NCBI GenBank assembly: GCA_019925795.1
Contig: CM034307.1
Location: 62,124,864-62,188,863, forward strand
DNA length: 64,000 bases
Reading direction: 5' to 3'
Source: Dendrobium chrysotoxum
Taxonomy: Eukaryota; Streptophyta; Magnoliopsida; Asparagales; Orchidaceae
This document shows positions 38,401 to 45,392 of this stretch, piece by piece; position 1 is the first letter of the stretch; each line of letters begins with the position of its first letter. The notes beneath the pieces were generated by a model. The model was not told the DNA's origin. It saw nothing but the letters and a program-made list of their open reading frames with translations, and did no database searches. Made by a program: the position numbers and the translations under genes.

Positions 38401-40450
38401 ACAAATTCACTTTTAGACTTGAAGAATTCCTTTTGATGTGAGACCGAGTTGGCTTAATTTGAACCAGGCCGAATTGACTTGAAACCTAGTTTTCTGGTTA
38501 ATTGGTCGTTCATATTTGAAAACAAATGGCCTTTAAAGTGTGTGGAGTGTAGTTAAGATGAGGATGTTAAGATGAATGCGCTGAAATTAAGTAAATGGAG
38601 TGGAAAATAATTGTATTAGAGAAATGTTATGCATAAAATTGATTGAAAATAAGTTTGTGGCAAGTAGAATTACATCGTTTATGCAAGCACAACACCAATA
38701 AGCAGGTAGATAGAGTTAGTGTGAAAGAAATGAGAGGGGTAGCCAGAGATAACACTGCTAGAAGTTGTGCAAAAAAATCTTGGGTGAAAAGTTAACACTG
38801 TTACTCAAAAAAGTTTTAATGGAGGATAAAGATTCAAAAGGCTGAACTCAAATAATATGGATAATATTATTGATAATGAAGATTATGCTCTCTAGTTACA
38901 TTTTTAACTCTACCTTGTGCTATAGAACTGTGTCCCTCAAATAGAGAACATATCAGTTTAAAAGAAAAGAGATGTGTACCCCAAACTATCCAAATAAGCT
39001 ATCATTAGCTAGAACGGTGTACGCATGATCATCTTTTATGAACGGCACAAACTAGTGATAAGGCCAATCTAGTGCACATCAAACACGTTGATAATTTGGA
39101 TTATTTATTTATTTATTTTGAAAGTGTGATTTTTTTAGTTGATTGAAATGACATTGCAAAACCAAGACCATCCCACTTCTTGTTTTCAGAGAAATAAGAT
39201 TGCATGTATTCTGATAATGGCAGAGATAAAGAAAGTTATTATCGTCAATTTGGGGCAGTGATAATTGTGAGGTGAAAGTCATATTATGAGTCTTAGCCAG
39301 CCTATCAAGTTTCATTGGATTAATATTTTTGCTGGCATAATGGCATTCCTAGGTCCTTCATTTAAGCCTGTCTCTTTATGATTTTGTTCTTCAAAATGCT
39401 ATACTTGGACAGTAAAAAGGCATGGAGAAGTCATGGCGATAGGGGAAAAATAAAATTTCAAGAAAAGAAGTTTGCCCTACCCTATGATATTATCAAGTGT
39501 TCTTATCAACTCCCAATTCTGAAAAACAACCCTTGAGGAATTCTAATATTTCTGGAAGATCCAGAGTGCCTTTTTGCCTGGCTTTCATGACCAAATACTA
39601 ATATGAATCTCAAATACTGGGCAGATTTTTCTGAATGGGTACACTAGTTAAGTAAAATATCAGACGGGGTAAACAAAATAAGCTGACTGAAGAACCAATT
39701 TAAATTAATCATGCCAACTGTAATTAAGATATCCTGTGGGGAACTTCACTGCCACGTGACAATCCGCACATGGGCTATTTTGAATCTGATCAATTTTTTC
39801 ATTTTAAGAAGGTTATAATAGTGCTTTCTAGTATCTCATCTGCATTTGGCATCCCAGATTTAGATGTTTTGTTTGTTTTGCCAACTAGTCTGTCTAAATT
39901 GTTTTAGCGCAGCATAAGCTAGGCACAGATTCATTCAATTGGGGAATTAATTTGTTTATGATAGCAACATTAAGGTTTCATTTGGGACGGCTTTCTTATG
40001 CTTCTAAAAGCAACTTTTTAGTACAAAAATTAAAATTTTGTATTAAAAAACGGTAAGAAAACCGTCCCAAACGAAGCCTAAGTTACAATAATATGCTACT
40101 GAAAATAGTATAATATTAGTCCTTGATCCAAAACATCAAATCTGTTTTCATTTCATGAATTTTAGCAAAAATTTCACTTTCAGTTGGCGTTCTAACATCA
40201 AACTTCAACTTTTCACTGATATTATACAAGCTAGCTTGATCTAAGTAGTGCCTGATTCGAAATTATGATCACTAGTGTTATCCTTGTGTTAAATTTAGCA
40301 GGCAACAAGTTTTGAAGATGATTTCCATAACCATATTGATATTTGCTAACTTTTTTTTTTTATAAACTTTTGCAGGACGCCATATTGCAATTCTATCGAT
40401 TTATTTGGAACCTCTTCTATGCAGAATATCTCATTTTTCCTTTAATATAG
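5807..40450 (+). CDS. HST: Homogentisate solanesyltransferase (5'-partial, nine exons)
   Basis: HST is an integral plastid (inner envelope) UbiA-type prenyltransferase. It joins homogentisate to solanesyl diphosphate with decarboxylation, giving 2-methyl-6-solanesyl-benzoquinol, the precursor of plastoquinone-9. Visible exons: 5807-5928, 6212-6358, 6584-6809, 10737-10810, 10993-11085, 17414-17531, 17794-17856, 22060-22092, 40376-40450. All internal borders have GT/AG, and the joined frame is 951 bp (316 codons plus stop), starting in phase 0. Both Asp-rich motifs are intact: NQIYDVGID (exon 6212) and KDLPDVEGD (exon 10993). The RPHTIRGTALGS and VNKPYLPIAAGDLSVQSAW stretches fit HST rather than the tocopherol enzyme HPT, whose comparable motif reads NQLSDIEID. 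From memory Arabidopsis HST is 386 aa, so ~70 residues (transit peptide) lie in exon(s) upstream of the window. No broken frame or bad splice site was seen. The gene spans at least 34.6 kb and is 2.7% coding. Confidence 0.95.
6212..6358 (+). CDS. HST: HST exon B, first Asp-rich motif
   Basis: Acceptor ATGCCAG ends at 6211; donor GTATGC at 6359. It encodes ALVVRALIEN, a hydrophobic segment (ALYGLIALICGNGYIVG) and the diphosphate/Mg-binding motif NQIYDVGID. Confidence 0.95.
6584..6809 (+). CDS. HST: HST exon C
   Basis: Acceptor GTTGCAG ends at 6583; donor GTATGT at 6810. It encodes VNKPYLPIAAGDLSVQSAW, two membrane segments and GTIYSVPPFRLKRYPVAAF. Confidence 0.95.
7541..8228. mobile_element. 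GACCCG-rich MULE-like MITE, copy 1, with 10-bp target duplication
   Basis: The body is 7551-8218, with terminal inverted repeats AGGGGTGTCAATT and AATTGACATCCCT. It is flanked by a perfect direct repeat ACTAAATGAT (7541-7550 and 8219-8228). A 9-11 bp duplication is typical of Mutator-like elements. Inside the ends are repeated GACCCG/CGGGTC words that can pair across the element. The core (about 7730-8045) is a GC-rich array of CTCGCGGACTCCGCC-like words. No transposase frame. Confidence 0.8.
10679..10702 (+). repeat. Poly-A run, 24 bases
   Basis: Uninterrupted A run 35 bp upstream of HST exon D, following GTTGC. Confidence 0.97.
10737..10810 (+). CDS. HST: HST exon D
   Basis: It encodes VRGFLLNFGVYYATRAALGL. 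The acceptor AAATCAG ends at 10736 and the donor GTAATA starts at 10811. A run of 24 A lies only 35 bp upstream, so the pyrimidine tract is short and broken (GCAAAATCCTTTCAAATCAG). Confidence 0.93.
10993..11085 (+). CDS. HST: HST exon E, second Asp-rich motif
   Basis: Acceptor TTACTGCAG ends at 10992; donor GTAAGT at 11086. It encodes a membrane helix (FITAFVTLFALVIAI) and TKDLPDVEGDR, the second Mg-diphosphate site. Confidence 0.95.
11275..12030. mobile_element. GACCCG-rich MULE-like MITE, copy 2, one end lost
   Basis: It starts with the same terminal sequence as copy 1 (AGGGGTGTCAAT) and the same GACCCG words. The right end (GGTTGGGTCCATGTTGAAATT near 12000) lacks the terminal inverted repeat, so that end is truncated or diverged; the end coordinate is approximate. 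It contains a 60-bp minisatellite. Confidence 0.65.
11616..11910 (+). repeat. Minisatellite, about 5 units of ~60 bp
   Basis: The unit starts GTTCTGAACGGGTCCAAGC and continues with TTCTTCGCC, TCCTCCGACGTTGTTCCTGT and an AGATCGGA-like end. Units differ by substitutions and short indels. Confidence 0.85.
12031..13287 (+). other. HST intron stretch without recognised gene
   Basis: AT-rich sequence. It includes a short GC-rich word cluster at 12683-12735 (GCGCACGACGCGGCGCGGCG) and a TA microsatellite at 13025-13059. A CCGCATCGTGAGC motif at 13099-13112 may be another decayed repeat. Confidence 0.5.
13025..13059. repeat. TA dinucleotide microsatellite
   Basis: About 17 TA units without interruption. 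Confidence 0.95.
13288..15835 (+). mobile_element. Solo LTR, 2.5 kb, probably Ty3/gypsy
   Basis: It begins TGTCACGACCCAGCCCGTG and ends TTTTTCGGGTTTTACA, the typical termini of long plant Ty3/gypsy LTRs (Tekay/Del-like, from memory). Flanks are CTTCT (13283-13287) and ATTCT (15836-15840), a 5-bp target duplication with one mismatch. There is no gag-pol on either side, so it is a solo LTR. Inside are short local repeats: GTCATATGCTTCTATG-type at 13790-13960, a doubled CGAAGAGCCGTATTG at 14062-14097, and CATATCATAACATA-type at 14150-14205. Confidence 0.75.
15836..17413 (+). other. HST intron stretch without recognised gene
   Basis: AT-rich. A ~36-bp imperfect tandem pair with CCATTGGCTTCTATT lies at 15841-15905. 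A 107-codon open frame on the minus strand (16309-16632) has no family match that I recognise and no splice or start context; I do not call it. Confidence 0.5.
17414..17531 (+). CDS. HST: HST exon F
   Basis: Acceptor AGCGCAG ends at 17413; donor GTGATT at 17532. It encodes FQISTFATKLGVRNIA followed by a membrane helix and ALYMPQ. Confidence 0.95.
17794..17856 (+). CDS. HST: HST exon G
   Basis: Acceptor CTACACAG ends at 17793; donor GTTATT (weak) at 17857. It encodes AFRRSVMISAHGILALGLIL, a membrane segment. The small phase-0 exon fits the family alignment without gaps. Confidence 0.92.
17857..19001 (+). other. HST intron stretch, left part of intron G-H
   Basis: AT-rich. From about 18500 to 18960 it has many TTGACC/GACTTGAA/GGGTTA words that look like a heavily decayed relative of the GACCCG elements; no ends can be placed. 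Confidence 0.4.
19288..21137 (-). mobile_element. Solo LTR, family D copy 1, perfect 5-bp target duplication
   Basis: It begins TGATGTAGAACATAATG and ends GGATGTCCTCATCA, with the target duplication TAATT on both sides (19283-19287 and 21138-21142). A second copy lies at 57828-59623, and both share many blocks near the right end, including GGCTGGTGGGTGCT and CCAAGGT-GGATGTCCTCATCA. On the minus strand a CTATTTATAG TATA-like box (near 20935) is followed by AATGAATATTATTATTGAAA, so LTR sense is probably minus. It carries a GGACAGCA array at 19897-20045. The GGCCGGCGG-rich part (20495-20740) gives chance open frames. Confidence 0.82.
19897..20045. repeat. GGACAGCA motif array in family D LTR copy 1
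   Basis: GGACAGCA or a one-base variant starts at 19897, 19919 (GGACGGCA), 19957, 19979 (AGACAGCA), 20008 (GGACAACA) and 20038. Spacing is 22-38 bp. Confidence 0.85.
21224..22059 (+). other. HST intron stretch before exon H
   Basis: Nothing recognised beyond ordinary AT-rich intron sequence. Confidence 0.5.
22060..22092 (+). CDS. HST: HST exon H (33 bp)
   Basis: Acceptor GGTTTCAG ends at 22059; donor GTAAAA at 22093. It encodes AWVLEQAKYTK. It is too short to show as a separate open frame; found by family sequence and splice borders. Confidence 0.9.
22870..23425 (-). repeat. Left copy of a ~570-bp diverged direct repeat (probable LTR)
   Basis: Shared with 37935-38510 in the same orientation: GAGCTCATCC-TTGACCC, CATTTGAAGAATCGCTAG, GATGAATTCA, GAATTCCTTTTGATGTGAG-like, then the TTTTCT...AATTGGT end. 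Exact termini not found. Confidence 0.65.
23414..23464. repeat. AT dinucleotide microsatellite
   Basis: About 25 AT units without interruption, at the edge of the left LTR-like repeat. Confidence 0.95.
23465..25384. other. Repeat-derived stretch, no gene called
   Basis: It lies inside the Tat-like element, between the left LTR-like repeat and the hAT-like repeat. Short + strand stretches are protein-like but broken (for example GELVLKQLIESGKVSKEF near 24045-24105). Some Tat elements carry an antisense extra ORF in this position; that is only a possibility here. Confidence 0.4.
25385..26291. repeat. GGCCGGTT-type repeat, possibly a hAT-like MITE
   Basis: The left end CATGGTTTTGAAAACTGGAC, followed by CGGCCGGTTCAA words, and the right end GATCAGGTTTTCACAGCATTG are imperfect inverted repeats. 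The middle is very AT-rich. I found no clear target duplication. Confidence 0.45.
26715..26950 (+). pseudogene. LINE 5' half: endonuclease-domain fragment (RTE-like)
   Basis: The frame reads VVEINRIEDTIIVLKII, INIISAYAPQVDL and LWNELEELI, ending FEDRVFIGV. This is the EEP endonuclease region of an RTE-like LINE (family pattern SAYAPQVG...FIGGDxNGHIG). It stops exactly at the LTR copy at 26951, before the GDxNGHIG motif. The continuation lies on the minus strand ending at 35147. Confidence 0.8.
26946..27747 (-). mobile_element. LTR family A, copy A (26951-27747), left flank GAGTT
   Basis: The LTR body is 26951-27747 (TGATGCAAGC... to ...TTTGCCTACATCA). The left flank GAGTT belongs to the LINE; the right flank is TGCAG, so the flanks do not match each other. 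It is homologous to 31616-32355 (opposite orientation) and 35148-35933 (same). On the minus strand it has a TATA-like box (TATAAATATG near 27335) and GCTTGCGAGC words, so LTR sense is minus. The open frames inside are low-complexity artefacts. Confidence 0.75.
27856..28170 (+). pseudogene. Integrase C-terminus fragment of a Tat-lineage element
   Basis: RRRVVKYYTLHIHEKIFHAG and NLIL, then ISWDGHEK, and after stops HGAYRLQTYTGKKVSRTLIG and ENLKIFYP. This matches the family pattern RRVARYYNxRV...FxxGDLVLR...WEGPYxV...GxYRLxTxxGxxxPRTWNxxNLKxFY. It starts ~100 bp inside LTR copy A's right border. It is on the + strand although the rest of the element (gag, protease) is on the minus strand. Confidence 0.75.
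28171..31615. repeat. Repeat-derived stretch with a degenerate tandem array
   Basis: No coding motif. From about 29830 to 30400, five degenerate units recur (70-120 bp), each with GGGACTTATA/ACAACTT...ATCGTGTG...GACCAAG...TTCTC-ATG-GATAGAGAA. From 30690 to 31030, words such as TTATATTCGATATTCA recur. In the un-inverted order this would be the 3' untranslated part of the Tat-like element; that is inference. Confidence 0.5.
31611..32360 (+). mobile_element. Solo LTR, family A copy B, perfect 5-bp target duplication
   Basis: The body 31616-32355 runs TGATGTAGGCAAAGGGGGGG to GGTTGCATCA, flanked by ATTTC on both sides (31611-31615 and 32356-32360). A TATA-like box (CCTATATATATAATG, near 31938) is followed by GATAGCTTGCGAGTTAT and CCGCAAGTGACCACCTCAT, in plus sense. 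This copy proves the family's true ends and 5-bp duplication. Confidence 0.85.
32640..35147 (-). pseudogene. LINE 3' half: endonuclease end, RT and C-terminus (RTE-like), inverted
   Basis: On the minus strand it starts LNRHIG at 35147, just where the + strand fragment at 26950 stops. It continues with KVILSECLC near 34880, then RT: QTQGDLIKYFSFSIGLLQGS, then ALSSYLFAFVMDVLT and CIHFAGDIFLVD (33366-33680). The RT active site reads FAGD rather than FADD. The tail ends in GTTGTTGTAT-type repeats near 32640, as in RTE-type LINEs. Many frameshifts. Confidence 0.78.
35143..35933 (-). mobile_element. LTR family A, copy C (35148-35933), left flank AACTC
   Basis: The body 35148-35933 begins TGATGTAGGCAAG and ends CTCTGCTTACATCA. 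The left flank AACTC is the reverse complement of copy A's left flank GAGTT and belongs to the LINE; the right flank is ATTAG. It is co-oriented with copy A and shares GGTGGTCACTTGCGG, ATGGGGCAGCCAAACA and AGGGGAGGAACCGAAGG. Confidence 0.75.
35934..36480 (-). pseudogene. Tat-lineage protease-to-RT start remnant
   Basis: On the minus strand, broken frames read VEIIRLDVQMGFGLESAKVV and EEVPIS, then INTTFDEEPKLS. This matches the linker before RT in Tat elements (xVEELEEVxLD...IGxxLxxExKxxLxxFL). It ends at LTR copy C. Confidence 0.6.
36835..37950 (-). pseudogene. Tat-lineage gag remnant
   Basis: The 85-codon frame at 36835-37092 contains YSAYHRDHDHNTKECQHVRS, the gag C-terminal motif of Tat-lineage elements (family pattern FHxDHGHxTExC). 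The region up to about 37950 reads on the minus strand as capsid-like sequence with several stops. Confidence 0.7.
37935..38510 (-). repeat. Right copy of the ~570-bp direct repeat (probable 5' LTR of the Tat-like element)
   Basis: Same orientation as 22870-23425 and next to gag on the minus strand, as expected for a 5' LTR. Termini not resolved. Confidence 0.6.
38511..39970 (+). other. HST last intron, stretch without recognised element
   Basis: Ordinary AT-rich intron. A (TTTA)n microsatellite at 39101-39118 is the only simple feature seen. Confidence 0.5.
39971..40081. mobile_element. 105-bp Tourist-like MITE
   Basis: The body 39974-40078 has inverted ends GGTTTCATTTGGGACGGCTT and the complement of AACCGTCCCAAACGAAGCC. 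The target duplication is TAA on both sides (39971-39973 and 40079-40081). It could fold into a near-perfect hairpin in the intron RNA, ~300 bp before the last HST exon. Confidence 0.85.
40376..40450 (+). CDS. HST: HST last exon and stop
   Basis: Acceptor TTTTGCAG ends at 40375; stop TAG at 40448-40450. It encodes DAILQFYRFIWNLFYAEYLI, the conserved C-terminal end of UbiA-type plastid prenyltransferases. It lies 18,283 bp from exon H. Confidence 0.93.
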   Translation, partial: DAILQFYRFIWNLFYAEYLIFPLI

Positions 40451-41756
40451 CCAAACCAAGGGTGCTTTTTGGCTTTTAGTTTCCTGCCTGTACTTTGGTT
40501 CTACTATAAGTTGTAAGCCTGAATATATAATTTATTTAGACAAAATGCTCTTCTATTTGATCTATATTGTAACTTCTTATCTACTAATAATTAAGATTGT
40601 ACTTGGCTACTTGAAACTCTCATTAATGCAAGATTTGAAGAGTTAATGGTTTTGTTTTTTTGTTTTTTTTGTCTCTTGGTTGATGGTCAAAGCTCCCCAA
40701 CCAACAGATCAAGGTGAGCTATGTAGATAATTTAAATTCTTTTTAACGTATTTAGGAGATTGTTTTTTGGTTCTTCAACTACTTAATTATTACTTAAGAG
40801 CCACCAATAAATGCATAATAATATAATATGTGAGCCGTTTTTGCTTGCTACTAATGTTTAAATATTTGTGCTCTTTAAATTGATTTATGTTATAGTTGGT
40901 GTAATGAAATTGCTTATGAGGAAGTTTAAGAATATGTTTGGGATGACTAATATTTTAAAAAGTTATTTGTGAAGTTATTGTTAGAAAAATAATTTATTTA
41001 CTTAGGTTGCAAAAAAGTGCTTTCCATCATAAATTTTTTTTCAAAATCACCACACATTTAATATCTTTTTAAGCATATAAAAAATTTCTTCATTTAACAT
41101 TTAATGTTTTAAAAGTTATTAACCATATAAATTGACATCTAATATATTTTTTATATCATATACTTTTCAGATTATCCTAATAATTATGAGATTTTAGTAT
41201 TGATATATCATCAAAATTTTTTGATCGGGCACAAATATTGAGGCAAAATTGAGTTGAAAGCTTCTAAAATTAAATTTGGGGTCATTTGAACTCCAATGTT
41301 AGCAAACTTACAGTCGAATTGAACGCCTCAAAAATATGAATCAAATCACACCAAATTTGACTCAATCTGAGCATAAATAGGTCCAAATCTAAAACTGAAA
41401 GCACCTTTGGAAGGTTCAAACCATAATTTGGATTACCAAACGAATTCCAAATGTGGTAGGCTTATAGTCGAATTGAACGGCTTGATGAGATAAATCCAAC
41501 GAGCCCAAGATCGCCAAATTCTGATATCATAAGACATTTAAATGCCCAGTAAACAGTTCACGATCAGGGGATCAATATCAGCCTTCCATTCAAACCACTC
41601 TCAGCACACCCTTGATCTTCCTCCTATTTACTGGTCATGACACTCTTAGAAAATTATAAATAGACTTCTCATTCATCATGGAAAGGGACCCAAGCAAGGA
41701 AGAGAAGGAAAAGAGAGAAACTAGAGTGCTCTTGCCATCAGACTCTTCCTCGACTA
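40451..41756 (+). other. HST 3' untranslated region and start of intergenic DNA
   Basis: The first ~150-200 bp after the stop must include the HST 3' UTR; I cannot fix the poly(A) site. No gene recognised further on. Confidence 0.4.
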
Positions 41757-42070
41757 CCGTCAGACCACCGACCGTCGCCGGACTATCACCGGATTTTGTT
41801 CGGCCACCGACTAACATTAGACTTCTGCCCTGCCACCTACTAATGCCGAACTTCTGCCTGGTCATTGACTGATGCCAGATTTCCGCCCGGCCACAGACTG
41901 ACGCCATACTTTCGCCCGGTCACCAACTAACGTCGGACTTCTACCCGGCCACCGACTTACGCTAGATTTTTGCTTGACCACCACCTGTCGCCGGACTATC
42001 GCCCGGCCGCTAACTGACGTCGGATTTTCGCTCGATCACCGAACATCGCTGAATTTTCGTCCGATCTTCG
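41757..42070. repeat. Minisatellite, ~8 degenerate units of ~36 bp
   Basis: The unit resembles CGGCCACCGACTGACGCCGG followed by ACTTCTGCC. It is GC-rich against an AT-rich background. The adjoining GCACCGTGATTTTTCCCTTT and CTAGATACTTGTGCAACGC look like LTR or UTR sequence, but no ends were found. Confidence 0.75.
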
Positions 42071-44400
42071 TTCGTCACTAGATTTCATCACGACGGTTGA
42101 CTGTTGTAATCTAATCGTCCTCAATTTCAAGGACAAACCAATCATTTGTAATCTATTCAAATACTAGTGGAACCATTTCAACTGAGCGTGGCACCGTGAT
42201 TTTTCCCTTTATGGTTTTCTATGTGAAAAAGTTTTGATGTTTAATTTTTCTCTGTTTATGTGCTAGATACTTGTGCAACGCTAAAACGTGAAGTTTTTCG
42301 CACTTTATCGCCGCGAATATTCTAGCCCGCAACAAGTATATTTTAAACTTATTTTTTAATATTTAAGGAAAAAAAAAGAATATTTAGCATACTCAAAATC
42401 TAACATAAAATGAAAGCTCAACATTTTAAATGAGTTTATCTTATGTTTTTTATTGTTTTATAAATCTAAACTAATACATGCACTAAATTTTTTTAATAAT
42501 TTATTTTTCTTAGTTTGTATAAGGAATAATTTGAAAATAAATTTTCTTCTAATTATTTAAACATTTAATAAATCTTAAGCAAATAATTAATCTAGTTAAT
42601 GTTAACAGATGATTTTACCATTAAACAGATATTAATTCATTAACTAATCATTTTTAAATTAAACTCAAATATTTAAGAGTGCTTGAAAATCCAATAAATA
42701 TTAAGTTTTAGTTGAGCTTAAATTTAGGACAAGGAGTCGATTAATGAACAAATCCAGGTTTAGTGGACTTAATCTAATGTTAATATTGAGCTATCAAAAT
42801 ATTAAAATTGAGCTCAAATCAAAGCTCATGAGTCAGGCTTTGATGTTTGATCAAGCAAACAATATTCAAATTAGCTCAACTCGATAACAAGTCAAGTTTA
42901 TGTTCATGATTCATAGTTATCAAAGTCTTTCCTTATATTATAAATTCTACATAACTTAAATGATGAAATATCTTATTATTATGTGTGTTTACATCAAAGC
43001 AAATGTGGACTTTGAATTCTCTAATAGGATTTGGGATAGCCAACTGAGCAAGAAGTTTGCTCGCTCAGTGAATTTATATGTGTTTTTGGCTGAGTAGTTG
43101 ATAAGGTCGAAATTTAATTGGGGTTTTGAGTAGTAGAGGTATTTTTTTTGTAATCCAGCTATTCTTTATATATTTTGGATGTTTGTAGGTCTGCTGGATT
43201 ATTATATATAACTGTTTTGGGATGAAATATAAAATGTGAATATTGTTTGATTTTTGTGTTTTGGATTTAGTGGCTTTGGTATATGTAAATATTTGATGAT
43301 GAGTTAATTAGGTTAAGTATAATTCTTCCATTAGACCATGAGGCATGACACCTTTTTTTTTTGGGCAACATCTTAACCCTACTTTCAAGACTTAACAAAA
43401 TTTTAAAAGAATATGAAATAAAGGGAAGAAAGAAAAATAGAGAGAAGCTATGAGAATTTCACTCTCGTCACAAAAAAGGCGCATAATCAATATGCATGTC
43501 AAAAATGACCCTTTAACCATGTATTTATAAGATTTTGAGTGCTATAAGATAGACTATATATTGATCTTATAAAAATAGATAAAAATACATGATAAGACTA
43601 TTACAAACATGTGAAAGACACTTTAGTATGCACATGTTGAAGTATTAGTTGGAATATCACTTAATACACGTAGACAACTCTATAAATGAATGGCTAGAGG
43701 GAGCCACCAATTAGGTAGATGAAGTCGTATATGTTTAGGGGGAATGGTGTAATGCTCTAGAATCTAATGGAAGGATTAGACTTTCTTAATTCTATAATTA
43801 AAGAAGCTCGTCACCCATTAATTACAACGAGAGCTACTAAATTTTTTTGAAAACATAAATGCAATAGTCAACTTTCATTTCACCAAAATATAATTGCAAT
43901 AATTCAGATCATATAAATCTTACAACAAATAATTAAATGATGGATTAAAGAATCATACCTTAGCAATTCGGTTCACAAAACCCATCCTCTACCCTTGATC
44001 TACTTGGCAGGACCTTTATATTTTCCTGAAAATATTAAAAGAACAAAATAAGCTTAACTGGCTCAATAGACTCCTCATTCATCCTTTTTAGTTATCAAAA
44101 TCAGTTTATGCATGCTAAAAATAGTTAATTTAAAAGCCATTAATCAAAGAAAGGAATAAAGGCTTTCAAAATACATAAAACATAAATATAATAAGAATTT
44201 ACAAAAGTCCACTACATTACCTAATCTCGGGGTCAACACTTACTTTTATAAGCACATAATCACTTTCACTGACGTCTTTACATGTCGTAAACAATAACCA
44301 TTTTCAGATATTCACTTGCATTTCATTTTTCACTTCCACTTCTTGTTAGAATTTATATAGAATATCAGAATTCATGAAAACATGACTCAGATATGAAAGT
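42071..44400. other. Intergenic stretch without recognised gene
   Basis: AT-rich; no coding motif, paired termini or RNA gene seen. Confidence 0.5.
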
Positions 44401-45010
44401 TCATGGGGGTGTTAAGCCCTTATGAACTAGTCCCGAGGCTAACCAAGAGGGGGGGGGGGGGGGTTAATTGGATATTTAAAAATTTCTTTAACAAAAAAAA
44501 ATATCTTTTTATATCTTGCAACAGAAATAAATTAAATCAATAATAAAAAGATCAATCACAGATTTCACCTAAGTAGTTAATCACAGTAAAATAAAATGCA
44601 GAAAATAATCAGAAAGAACACACCAGATTTATAGTGGTTCGGTCCAACCTAACCTACGTCCACTCCTCGGAGGCACCCTCCAAGTATTGCACTAAACCTT
44701 TAGTGACTCTCATTTAGCCCCCACAGCTAGGCGGAGAAGCCTTTACAAAATTACTTCCACCTTCCCCGGTGCGGCGGAGTAGCCGGGTCCTTTGATACCA
44801 AAGAGATCTTCTTCTTCCCAAAACTTTCCTCGAGACGACCCTTGAATCCAGTAAGTGGGACCATAATCCCTCCCAAATCTACATCATGAAGTAGGGTCAG
44901 AAGAGTACTTGCAGTGTTACTTAACCTCTCACACCTGCTTCCAGTAAGTGGGACCATAATCCCTCCTATATCTGCATTAGGTAGATGGGGTTAAAAGAGT
45001 ACATCTAGGG
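44401..45010. repeat. Unclassified plant repeat with a G15 run and an internal 62-bp duplication
   Basis: It contains CAGATTTATAGTGGTTCGG and CCTACGTCCACTCC, wording I know from dispersed plant repeats (class uncertain). G15 lies at 44449-44463. A ~62-bp segment starting CCAGTAAGTGGGACCATAAT occurs at about 44848-44910 and again at 44940-45002. Confidence 0.6.
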
Positions 45011-45392
45011 CCCTTTATAACATAACACATAATGCACTTTTCCATCTTTCAGAATATAACATCTCGAATGCCATGTAACTTAAAAATACAATGTAATGCA
45101 ATAATAATAAATAAATTAGGCATTTAATGTAATATTTAGATGATGAAAATTTTGTAAGTAAAATGCCACGGTAAAATAGACTACTAACTTAACTTTCTCT
45201 TTTCAATTTTTATTGTCAAAGGGATATTCACCTGAATAGTTCAAGAATTTTTTATAATTACTATTATTGCCCAGAAAATCATAATTCAATTAGATATTCG
45301 TACAAAAAAAATCATTGAAAACTCAATTGTATATAGCCAAAATATTCATAATAAAGAACACAATAACATACCAAAAATCACATGGTGAAACT

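Larger units (their letters stand above)
22870..38510 (-). mobile_element. Decayed, rearranged Tat-lineage Ty3/gypsy element
   Basis: Diverged direct repeats at about 22870-23425 and 37935-38510 look like its two LTRs. On the minus strand, gag (about 37950-36835) and the protease-to-RT start (about 36420-35940) run away from the right-hand LTR. The integrase C-terminus (27856-28170) is present but on the + strand, consistent with an inverted inner segment. RT core, RNase H and integrase core are missing. Assignment to Tat rests on the gag motif (AYHRDHDHNTKECQ) and the VVEEVPI...DEEPK stretch; ends are approximate. Confidence 0.6.
22093..40375 (+). other. HST: HST last intron, 18.3 kb
   Basis: The intron runs from donor GTAAAA to acceptor TTTTGCAG. 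It is made largely of nested and rearranged transposons: a Tat-lineage element in minus orientation (about 22870-38510), a LINE in two opposed halves, three copies of one LTR family, and a small MITE at 39974-40078. It would have to be spliced as one unit unless internal sites are used. Confidence 0.85.
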
